Under the pieces are notes generated by a model. It was not told where the DNA came from. It did not search any database and was given only the letters and a program-made list of their open reading frames with translations. Positions 1 through 8,391 of a stretch of DNA of 13,550 nucleotides are shown here, piece by piece. The position numbers and the translations under genes were made by a program. Position 1 is the first letter of the stretch. Each line of letters opens with the position of its first letter. Source of the stretch: Terana coerulea (taxonomy: Eukaryota > Basidiomycota > Agaricomycetes > Polyporales > Phanerochaetaceae); assembly GCA_024811115.1 (NCBI GenBank), contig JAKOGH010001054.1, positions 1 through 13,550 of the forward strand. The letters are read 5' to 3'.

Positions 1-40
1 CGCCCGTAGGCATGGCGCGCAGCCTCTGGAACATCGACAT
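1..40 (-). CDS. Possible 5' end of a gene leaving the window at the left edge
   Basis: On the minus strand an ATG at 40-38 opens a frame reading MSMFQRLRAMPTG to the window edge. It is preceded by AACCCAAG, a reasonable fungal start context, and by about 50 nt of pyrimidine-rich sequence that could be a leader. Only 13 codons are visible, so no family can be named and chance is a real alternative. It would be transcribed in the same direction as the subtilisin gene, which ends about 390 bases upstream of it. Confidence 0.25.
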   Translation of the reverse strand, partial: MSMFQRLRAMPTG

Positions 41-428
41 CTTGGGTTTGCTTCGTTCACTGGCGGGCCCTGACACAGCGAGACGGAAATGTGGATGAGA
101 GACGAACGAAAGCTCGAGCGCCAAGCGCTTTGGAACACCAGGAATAGTACGGGCGCTTGCATGCGGAATTCGTTATTCAATGCTAGAGTTGCAGCTGTGG
201 AGTCACTCAACTACTCGCCAGAGAAACATTCGCGCAAGTTCACACAACGAGATCATATACTAGTGGTGGGTGTATGATTGCAAGTGAACAAGATATGATA
301 TCCGACGATGATAGAAGTACAGGAGGCGTGAAAATGCATGCAGCAAAGGCGAAGCAAGGCACCTCAGAACGTAACAGAAGCACAACCGAGGCACAGCGTG
401 CCGGCATCATGAACTACAGTCTCCCAAT

Positions 429-2089
429 CTACGCCGTCGCGTTGTTGAAGATCAACAAGTTGACGGTGTCCTTCGGAGGTCCGCGAGCGCGTCAGCGGTG
501 GACAGCGCAAGGAGCGCCTTCTTCAGCTGCTTCGGGCTGAGCGTCTCGGGCTCCTTGGGCGTCGGCGCAACCTCCTCAACGAGGCTCGGCGGCGGGAGGA
601 ACGCGGTCATCCATCCCGGGAGAGCCGCGTGCGCGATGGCATACGCATTCGAGAACGACGCTGGCGCGAACAGAGAAAGCGGCTGCGGGACGAGGTCGGG
701 CGACACGTTGGGGTTGAAGGTCTTGGAAGGGTAAAGGGACAAGAGGTATGCGAGCATGCCGGCGGTGTGAGGCGAGGCCATGGAGGTGCCAGACATAATA
801 GTGGTTGCCTTCTTGCTACCGATGTAGGTGGACTTGATCTGCAGGCCTACGGATATAGGTGAATAAAGACCGAGATTGAAGGGGCGGATATACATACCAG
901 GGGCGAAGACATCAACACACTTGCCGTAGTTGGAGAAGTAAGCACGCTCGTCACCGAGGGTTGAAGCACCAACAGTGACTGCGTTCTCCGCGGCAGCGGG
1001 AGAGTAGCTGCAAGCATCTCGGTTGTCATTACCTGGGCGCAATGAGCATGTGATTGCAAGAAATAAAACTAAGGATAACGTACCAGCAGCAACGGCGAAG
1101 TGAAGGCCGTTGTCGACAGCAGCGTTGACAGTGTCGTCGAGGGCACGGGACTTGCCACCGCCGAGCGACATGTTGGCAACGGAACCCTTATGAGAGGTCT
1201 TGCCGGTAGCAGCATACTCCGCCTTCGCTGCGGCAGCCTGAGCCTTGGCAGAGTCAGAAGCAAAGACGACACCCGCAACGACGTCGCTCATGGTGCCACT
1301 GCCGTTCGAACCGAGAACCTTGACGGCGATGACGTGGGCAGCTTTGGCGACGCCGTAAGTCTTGGAAGCGATGGTACCCGCGCAGTGCGTGCCGTGACCG
1401 TTGTTGTCCTCGTCGACATCATTCTGAGGGACCGTCTTGCCCCACGAAGCACGACCTTCGAAATCCTCGTGGTCGATGTTGATGCCGGTATCGACGATGT
1501 AAACATCGACGCCTTCGCCACCCTTGGGGTCGTACTGGTACTTGCTGTAGGTGCCGAGGCGAAGCTTCTGACGGTGGCTCACACGAGCAAGACCCTAATG
1601 ATGCGGCGTTAATGACGACGCGTCAGCGCGCGTATTGGTGGACACGTACCCATGGTGCACCCTGCTGCGTCTTCTGTGTCGAGTCGAGCTCAACCTCCAG
1701 AGTACGAACAATCTGGTCCTTCTCGACATAATCGACCTCCGGCAACTGTCGTATCCGATCAATGACCGCCTCGTTGAACATTCCGGCGTAGCCCTTGACA
1801 TGGCTATCGTAGACATGGCGGATGCCGTCCGCGAGGTCGTCGCCGACCAGCGGGCTCTCCTGGTGAGAGAACTGAACAAAGTTCAGGTGGTTCTGCATGA
1901 GCACAGCCGCGGTTGCGGGCTTCAGCATCACGATGTACGAGTTGTTGACAGTGCCATGGGGGTGCTCATCGACGTGCAACGGCGCGACCGAGAACATCGA
2001 GTTCTCACGGGGGATATCATGGGGGTAGAGAGCGGAGTCGCTGCCGCACCAAGGGCGACAGCAAGGACAGTGAGGTAGAGAGCGGGCAT
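429..2089 (-). CDS. Subtilisin-like serine protease (S8, proteinase K/cerevisin type) with I9 propeptide; two apparent 1-nt losses
   Basis: Secreted or vacuolar endopeptidase made as a zymogen. Exons by splice signals: 2089-1650, 1594-1084, 1032-898, 846-429; introns are 55, 51 and 51 nt, all GT-AG. The start ATG at 2089 opens a typical signal peptide (MPALYLTVLAVALGAAA). An inhibitor_I9 propeptide follows (NNSYIVMLKP to YVEKDQIV). The catalytic domain shows Asp in IVDTGI (~182), His in NGHGTHCAG (~214), the oxyanion Asn in AAGND (~319) and Ser in SGTSMASPH (~384). A C-terminal tail ends in a frame reading VNLLIFNNATA with TAG at 429-431. Two frame breaks, each cured by one missing C on the coding strand, lie at 2009-2025 (between signal peptide and propeptide) and 475-479 (tail). 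Without the second base the frame stops at 452. About 501 residues if both are base-calling losses. The core domain is intact, so the family call is firm; whether the allele is functional is not shown. Confidence 0.93.
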
Positions 2090-2283
2090 GGTCGTCGTCG
2101 TTCGGGGGATCGAGAACGACGTTGTGGGAAAGCGCTTCCGCAGTCCCGAGCCAGATAACCCGACACTGTGTTTGGCTGTGTTTGGCTGGGGGCTGTCCGA
2201 TGACTTAACCTTATCAAATGCAGCCGAATACTATTATTGGATCAACGATTGATACTCCGCGCTGGTGACCCGGTATTGACGGC

Positions 2284-2293
2284 CTATATAAGG
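2284..2293 (-). promoter_or_regulatory. Possible TATA element upstream of the subtilisin gene
   Basis: CCTTATATAG on the minus strand, about 195 nt upstream of the subtilisin ATG. This implies a leader of roughly 165 nt, which is long. The plus-strand reading (TATATAAGG) is an equally good TATA box but has no gene downstream. Weak positional evidence only. Confidence 0.3.
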
Positions 2294-2351
2294 TTAACGT
2301 CATCATCTGAGTATGAAATCCACCGGATATTCCGAATATTCAGTCAGGCTT

Positions 2352-2381
2352 CCGAGGGGTTATCCGGATAACTGACCTCGG
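2352..2381. repeat. Near-palindromic site upstream of the subtilisin gene
   Basis: A perfect 14-bp palindrome, GTTATCCGGATAAC (2359-2372), is flanked by CCGAGG (2352-2357) and CCTCGG (2376-2381), which are also complementary but offset by two bases. It lies 263-292 nt upstream of the subtilisin ATG, beyond the possible TATA element. Spaced CGG/CCG half-sites are the kind of target bound by fungal zinc-cluster (Zn2Cys6) regulators, so an operator is possible. That is inference. Confidence 0.4.
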
Positions 2382-3337
2382 TTCGCCACCCCGTAATACC
2401 TGGCTCTGACCATGACTCGGACGACCGCAACCAACGCTTTCAAACCAGGCTGATTCTGCGGCTGCGCTGGCTGACGTTCACCCTATCTGAAGAGGGAAGG
2501 TCCACGCTGCGCCCGCAAACACCTACGATGGCGACGGTACGGCGGCGGCACAACCCTTATCTGGACCATTGCGCGAGGTGAGGCAACCCTCGAAAGCACG
2601 CGACTCGGAGCTGTGCGAGAGACATGCTTCGCAAACGAGGAAGCCCCAGCTCAGGCAGCAAGTCGTGGCTGTCCACATCCAGGCGTGTCTGAAGCCGGAT
2701 TCGTGACTACGTATATGTCGCAATGTTGTGTTTACGGCAGGGAGTCAGTTCGACTTCGAACGATAGGAACCCATGTACAGGGACATTCATGCCAATGCGA
2801 AGCAAACTGTCTGTAAGTAAGCAAGAAAAGCAGAATTCAGCGGTTGTTCATGCACAGATATATTCAGATCTCGTTCACCGCATGCGTATGAAATTGTTGC
2901 TGCCACGCCAGAGAGTCAAGCCCTCTTTGCAGTCGAAGGTTTGCCGCCCCGGGACAGCAAATCTTCGTCATAAAACTCTGTTGAAAGGCGCTGTATCTGG
3001 TTAGCACTTTAGCTCAAGTCCTGACATGCTGTGGCTGAAAATCTCCGTAAGTACTAGTCAAGCTGTTTAAGACCCAACACAGTAGCTCCAAGTCATAAAG
3101 CGGTGCCGTGCGCTTGTTTATCACCACCGCCACCCGCATTTACTTCCAAGGCAGCTATGCACCCTTGACAGTCTGCCGCACCACGTCCGCGTTTACAGGC
3201 GTTTACCGATACGGGGACAAGAACCTCCATGGCGAGCGGTTCAAGCCAGCTGCCATAGCCTTGGTTGGAGACAGCGACACCGCGGATGTGCAGCACCGCA
3301 CGTGCATACGCCATGCCATCGGAGATGTCACTGTACG
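2382..3337. other. Intergenic stretch, no supported gene
   Basis: Between the subtilisin promoter and the transposon-like element I see only short open frames (up to ~93 codons) without recognisable domains, splice structure or good start contexts. A GGTTCAAGCC string near 3239 resembles a tRNA B box, but no A box or cloverleaf accompanies it. Confidence 0.5.
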
Positions 3338-3346
3338 AAGTAGGGC
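3338..3346. repeat. Left copy of 9-bp target-site duplication
   Basis: AAGTAGGGC directly abuts the outer end of the left TIR and recurs in direct orientation at 4002-4010 directly outside the right TIR. The match extends to 10 bp (GAAGTAGGGC) only if the terminal G of the right TIR is counted as duplication. Treating it as 9 bp makes both TIRs begin 5'-CAG. Confidence 0.75.
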
Positions 3347-3457
3347 CAGGCTCCTTCCTCAGCTCGCCCCTTCGAGTTGACGCTGGGAGGGCGTAAACGC
3401 CCGACGTGAACGTCTCCCAGAACTCTCAGGGACGGCTGGCTCCAAACTTTAGCGCCT
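3347..3457. repeat. Left terminal inverted repeat
   Basis: Pairs with 3888-4001 in inverted orientation. The outer ~33 bp match with a few indels. The inner block at 3421-3457 matches 3888-3922 with only one inserted base (GGGACGGCTGGC against GGGAGGCTGGC). The middle, 3379-3420, is not alignable and holds the fold-back described separately. Confidence 0.8.
3383..3420. repeat. Fully paired three-way-junction palindrome inside the left TIR
   Basis: All 38 bases except two 2-nt loops pair. CTGGGA (3383-3388) pairs with TCCCAG (3415-3420) and encloses two back-to-back hairpins: GGGCGT-AA-ACGCCC (3389-3402) and GACGT-GA-ACGTC (3403-3414). GAGTT (3374-3378) and AACTC (3421-3425) extend the outer stem past a 4-nt bulge. 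Confidence 0.85.
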
Positions 3458-3887
3458 GATTATGTCATCCCGGGTGAAGCTCCGGTTCGGCCGTGGTAAG
3501 GTAGACACCTATGACTTTTCTGCTCTATTGCTCTTCGCAATCTGCTTCAAATGGTAGAAATAGCTGTGAATAAAGTCTCTACTCATCTTATGGACATTAT
3601 TTGTGAGAAAATAATCATATTGGTCTGGTACAACTGCTCTCGGGCTGCAAAATGTGTTAGTGATGGTGGAAAGCAAAGCTTTCATTGAGTTACATATAAG
3701 TTCTAGCCACAAAACATGTGCTAACTTTCTGTCCAGTAAGTCCTATAAGTATTGGAAGTAGTTTTGCTGCCAAATGATACTGCAGAGTACACTAACTTTG
3801 CACAATGCAGCAAACTGCCAAGCCTCTGCGCCGAGACGCCTGCCCCATTTGGGCTCTCCCGGGGACCGAGAGTGGCCGGATTGATCT

Positions 3888-4001
3888 GGCGCTAAAGTTT
3901 GGAGCCAGCCTCCCTGAGAGTTGCGTCCGAGAGTTCGGCCCAAGCGGGCCGGAGTCCGTACGGTTGAGAGCAACTCGCAGGGAGCGCTGGGAAGGAGACT
4001 G
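3888..4001. repeat. Right terminal inverted repeat
   Basis: Inverted partner of 3347-3457. The reverse complement begins CAGTCTCCTTCCCAGC and ends in the block shared with the left arm. Abuts the right copy of the target duplication. Confidence 0.8.
3918..3976. repeat. Fold-back domain inside the right TIR
   Basis: The outer stem GAGTTGC (3918-3924) with GCAACTC (3970-3976) encloses the hairpin CGGCCC-AAGC-GGGCCG (3936-3951) and the 8-bp palindrome CCGTACGG (3956-3963). The arrangement parallels the left-arm fold-back, though the sequence differs. Confidence 0.75.
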
Positions 4002-4010
4002 AAGTAGGGC
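4002..4010. repeat. Right copy of 9-bp target-site duplication
   Basis: AAGTAGGGC, directly repeated from 3338-3346, immediately outside the right TIR. Confidence 0.75.
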
Positions 4011-5198
4011 AATCCTACGCAGCGAAGTTGTGAGTGTCGCTTCAAGTTGGAGGACGGTCCTGGTGCCTCGGCGTCGTCGCATGCGCACGCATCATTGGCA
4101 CCATTGTTTTTTGTTGCAGTGTTACGATGACGTTAGGCGAGATAGTTTCACTGCTGGCTTTCGTAATAGCAAATAGCTAGTAAACTTGGCACGTTTCACT
4201 TCAAGTCGAAACTTCACCAAATTACCCTAAGTGCTAGGAGGCTGCATATTCCAACAGTGCACGGATCTCCGCTCCTAAACTGCATGAACGCGTGGAGAAA
4301 GCTAGATCTATGAGTATGTACGTAGGATGAAGGAATTACATTAATTGCTGTGGTTACCACGTTCGTCATCCCAACGTCGTCCCGACGACTTCCATTTACG
4401 GCTATTCCCGCCACTTGATCATGGGCGCCTGCATCTTGCCTTCCGCCGCCATGCTCTGGCCATGGACTTTTCAGACGAACTTTCGTTATCGCTGGCTTTC
4501 CGTCCACGGATATAACAACCTCGGCAGGATTTAATGTAAGATCTGCCAGCTGAAAATGGTATTCGTGACTTCTCACTCGCTTGCAATAGATGAGCCTGTT
4601 AACCCACGGTGCAGGCGGTCGCTCCAAAGTACAACAGGCAGTACTAATCCTGGCGAGCGCACAGGAATGTGAATCATTCAGCCCGTATGGAAGCTTTCGC
4701 GAGTGCAAGCGCGCCCGCTACGTACACTTGGAGTGCACGCTGTCTACAACACGCATATAGTCGGGTTTCAACTGACTGGGGCTTTTTGCCCGGGAGGGTT
4801 GGAAAGGGTCGCGCACCTAGCTGTCGCGATGACTCCCTCAGCGCCACAAGGGTGGTTCAGTTGCATGGTCCGTGTTTGTTTTCTTTGCGGGTTATTCTGG
4901 TTGTCCAATTTTCTGCCTGGCAATCGTACCGTCGTACGTGCAGATCCCGAGACCACTCGACAAGCGTAGTCCGCCACACCCCCTGCCGTCACATCCCTTT
5001 CCGTCCTTTGTCATCGGAATCAAACATGTCCGAGCGCAGCCTCTGTCCATGCCGGACCGACATCACTGGCGCCCATCTCCGCGGCAGTGCTTGATGATCC
5101 GCTGCGGTGCACCATCCAACTTTGCATGGCTACCCTTTCTGCATCGGTCTACTCTACCCTTCATTGTCCACCTCGACGTTCTGTTCATCGACGTCGCA
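4011..5198. other. Intergenic stretch, no supported gene
   Basis: The longest open frame is 164 codons on the minus strand (4708-4214). It has no recognisable domain, signal or splice structure and no good start context. Plus-strand frames between 4669 and 5360 overlap one another and the next gene's promoter. I see no repeats of note beyond short chance palindromes near 4375. Confidence 0.45.
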
Positions 5199-5203
5199 TA
5201 TAA
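5199..5203 (+). promoter_or_regulatory. TATA box of the 5290-8103 gene
   Basis: TATAA within GCATATAAGG, about 90 nt upstream of the ATG at 5290. This predicts a transcription start near 5230 and a leader of about 60 nt. Confidence 0.55.
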
Positions 5204-5289
5204 GGACAGCACTGACTTGTTGACCCTCAAGACAGCATACCTCAACTCGTATCTCCCGAAGTGTTCGTCCACACGAGGCTCAGCCTCAA

Positions 5290-8103
5290 ATGACTTCGAT
5301 TGCGCCGTCGGACACTGGTACCTTGGTAGACCCCTCGGAGTCGCGTTGGGATCCAGATGAAAAATCCCTGGTGGGCACAGAGGCTGGCAGCTCGGACTCC
5401 AAGTCTTTGGTCCTCGCTGAAAAAAAATCACGTCACCACTATGCCTCTTCCGAGAGTGGGCCATCCTATCACATCCCTCGGTTACTTCGTGGACTGGGCT
5501 CATTTCCCTCACGTGCAATGCACTCCGTCACGACCCTCGCCCAGAGGATACTCGCTCAGTGCAACAGCGACCTACGAGTGCGTGGCGCACTGTTGGCCAA
5601 CAGTGCCGTGGTATACAGGAAATATGGTAGCGCGACGCTGTCAAGGTTTGTTCTCATCTCTTCGCCTGACTACCACCGAAACGTGGCTGAGCGTATGAAT
5701 CTATCCACAGAGGGAACACTAAGCACATCACCGACGTGCCGCCTAAACAGCGGATGGTGCAGAACCAATTGAAGGACCTCCGCGTCGAGCTACTGAGGGC
5801 TCCAGATAATCCCATCCCTTTAAGGGTGTACGTGGATTTGATAGACTTAGTATGGTCAGCACAACAGTTCACTCATGGTGATTGATGACCGGCTGATATA
5901 TCCACTGTTCCCAATCACTTTACACCTCATGTTGGACATTTTTCTCACAGCGTTGTCCTCCGAGCGCCACCGCATACATACGGAAACACACTCGTGTGGA
6001 GGGTTTGGGAGACGTTACTTGACGAGCTCAAGCGGGGACGTGTCTCCGCTTTGGTAAACGCGCTGGCGCTACCGCAGTGCACATTCGAAGACGTCAGTAT
6101 TGTCCTCAGGCATCTTGCTCTGGCCAATCTAAGTGGATGGTACGTTCTCAATATTTATCTGCATATTTACAGCTGAAGACGGTACATGAAGGAAACCTTT
6201 GTTTACCCCTTCTGCCCACGATACGCCGGCGGCCCTCGACCTCGCCAAACATACATCCTTCTCATCTGACACGTACTACATTTATGTCACCTTCGCAAAG
6301 GCCTTCTACGACCTTCTCTGTGGCATCACCAACGAACGCCCAGATGCTGTGCACGAAGCCCTCGGCGGGTATGTGCATGTCGTCTGGTTCAAGTACGCGT
6401 TCGCGGAAACATCTTCGCCTGGCGTCAATATTCGCTGGCAGTATGTCCTAGATCGCCTCTCATATTCCGTACAGACGTACGTCAAGCACCTGTCGCCTAC
6501 GCTGCCAGGCGAAATCGAGAGCTTGCTATTGTTCATCACGTCCGGACCCGCCACGCCCATTGGCTCCCTGGAGTTCGCGATTGGCACCAGCCACATGTCA
6601 TCTGCGACCACACACATCCGGCACGCGCTGTCACGCATAGCTACGGCTTCCTCTACAGCCGCAGCCGCCCCTCGTCACCGGAATTCCTCAAATGGTCCTC
6701 ATTGCCGCTAGACTTCAATACGGATCCGATGTTTGAACTGCTTCGAACCCACGCTGGGTTCACCGCCGGCGAGCTTCCTCATCCCGCACTTCCACTTCTG
6801 GTGTTTGCTGCCCAGATGATCCGTCACTCCCAACACGCTGTCCTGTCGTTCCTCGGAAACGCCACGACCTTGGGGAAGTCCCTCTAGATTTCTTCGAGTC
6901 CCTTCGCCTCTTATGGAACTATGCATTCCATCTCCCCATGATTACACCTACGGCAGCTACCACGGGCACGGCCCAGGTCCGGGAAGATGGGTGCCGAAAG
7001 ACAAGCGGGTGTACCTCATGCGCTTGTTCACATGTCTCGTCGTGGCGGCCATGGCGCAGCAAGCGCACCTCGTGTACAAGATGGACAACAACGGCGAATC
7101 CTTTACCACCGTTTTAGTTGAGCGGATGACCGAGAGCCCGGAGTTGCAGGCGTGGTTCTGGGACGTCTCGGCGAGTGCACTCTTCTTCCATATCAAATTC
7201 AAGAAGCTTGCGTCAAGGGGAAAGCCGAGTACGCAGTCTCGGAGGAGCAGAGGCTCGAGAGGGAATGTATTGTGCTCTACGCCGATACGTTTGGCTACGT
7301 GAAGCACCTTGTTCGACATGCCAAAGACCGTCTTGGGTTGGTGCCTTCCGCTCTGGCCACTTATGTCGACCAAAATACAGATGTCGAGAAGCTGGTGTGG
7401 GTATTTGAGGATGGGTATGTATCTCAGATAAGAGTTGAAGTCAGGACTGAGCCCTGTTCTTCTTTCTCGCAGGCCTCACACAACGCCCATCCAGGTGCTC
7501 TTCTCTGTTCTTATGGCGTCAACAGCGTCTGCGACTTGGGCCGACGCATTAGAAATATTCTCTGGTTGCGACGAGACAAACAAACACCACTTCCTGCATT
7601 TCATCGAAGAGTTCGTCCAACTTGAGCTTATGCCCACCAAGTTCAAACCGTACTCGAGCAACATCTTGAAGGCGCGCGACGGCAAGCGTGTCGACAAGGG
7701 GAAGCAAAAGGCCACGGGAGCATTTGCGGACGGCGACGAACCTCTGCAGCTATTCATGCCCCACCCCGCCGACCGGTTCCTCATGCTCCTCGTGAGCTCG
7801 TACCGCAGGAACAACCTCATCGGCCACATTCTCCTGAAGAACGCCACCACGAGGAGCCTGCTGGCGGAGCTGATAGCAGCCGTCGAGAATGGCGCGTTCG
7901 ATGTCTACGAGGATGAAAATGGTGCTCGGAGACCGCTACATCTGGACGAAGAGCAGAGGGAGTGGCGCAGTCGCACCTGTCGGGATATGCGGAGTGTGCT
8001 GTGCCTGCTGCAAGGTTGGGTCGGTCAAGGGCACCAGCGGTCACGGTACGAATTCATTCATCTGGACAGAGGCGCCTTCGCTTCGCTTCGGGGAGTGGAC
8101 TAG
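5290..8103 (+). CDS. Uncharacterised multi-exon protein, about 840 residues; several apparent 1-nt losses
   Basis: I do not recognise the family. The ATG at 5290 (context CTCAAATGAC) follows a TATA box. Proposed exons: 5290-5645, 5711-5827, 5951-6139, 6192-7414, 7473-8103 (TAG). Introns are 65, 123, 52 and 58 nt, with donors GTTTGT, GTACGT, GTACGT, GTATGT. Exon 2 may instead end at 5877 with a 73-nt intron, but exon 3 then needs one more base near 5956-5961. In exon 4 the frame moves by one base at about 6617-6621, 6872-6875 (GGGG), 6934-6937 (CCCC) and 7217-7220 (GGGG). Adding one base at each gives a continuous protein. The first shift could instead be a 44-nt intron at 6597-6640 with a poor donor. 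The N-terminal ~50 residues are polar, Ser/Asp/Glu/Lys-rich and likely disordered. The rest looks mainly helical, with a hydrophobic stretch (LFTCLVVAAMA) and an acidic-basic loop (RDGKRVDKGKQK). No signal peptide or catalytic motif is evident. It converges on the esterase gene. Confidence 0.7.
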
Positions 8104-8391
8104 CTTGGCATAGGGTGACAGTGGTCAAGGCTGCTTACAAGGCTCTATTTGTACAGGACAAACAGCCGCAGAAATTTGGGCGACTGTCGTTTCCTATGCA
8201 AGGCACTGTAGGATCGTTTTAGGACTGTATTTATTCTTCGACTGTGTGTAGCATCAAATATGGGTAAATGGACTTTTCGGAGTGTGGAGGATGTATTTGT
8301 ACAGTAGCGTGGAATATGCATTGATATCGGACCTCCACCACATGCAAGCGATCGCGACAAATGCACAGGTAGTAGAATGTATCGTATGCGC
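8104..8391. terminator. Shared 3' region of two convergent genes
   Basis: These 288 bp separate the stop codons of the 5290-8103 gene (plus) and the esterase gene (minus), so both transcripts must end here. I see AT-rich patches around 8215-8275 but no single clear polyadenylation signal that can be assigned to either strand. Confidence 0.4.

Larger units (their letters stand above)
3347..4001. mobile_element. Non-autonomous Mutator-like (MULE) element, 655 bp
   Basis: The element has inverted ends of about 110 bp. Outer ends match over roughly 33 bp (CAGGCTCCTTCC... against CAGTCTCCTTCC...). Inner ends match almost perfectly over ~36 bp (AACTCTCAGGGA through CTTTAGCGCC). A diverged middle forms fold-backs in both arms. 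It is bounded by a 9-bp direct repeat. Long TIRs with a 9-bp duplication are the signature of the Mutator superfamily; hAT would give 8 bp, Tc1/mariner TA. The interior (about 3500-3800) is AT-rich compared with the GC-rich arms and has no transposase-like frame, so the copy would depend on a transposase encoded elsewhere. Arm divergence suggests an old insertion. Confidence 0.78.

Noticed and set aside
1100..1612. Plus-strand 170-codon frame opposite the subtilisin gene
   Set aside because: Antisense shadow of the catalytic domain; no domain of its own.
429..2089. Subtilisin as a true pseudogene
   Set aside because: Only two one-base losses, both placeable at C runs, with no internal stops and an intact catalytic triad; the same error type hits INO1, so sequence error is preferred.
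2323..2341. Heat-shock-element-like ATTCCGAATATTC
   Set aside because: Half-sites TTC and GAA are separated by one base instead of two, so it does not fit the consensus.
3239..3248. GGTTCAAGCC resembling a tRNA B box
   Set aside because: No A box at the right spacing and no cloverleaf can be drawn.
4214..4708. Minus-strand 164-codon frame
   Set aside because: No recognisable domain, splice signals, start context or promoter; length is within what chance allows in GC-moderate intergenic DNA. Would be revived by homologues or transcripts.
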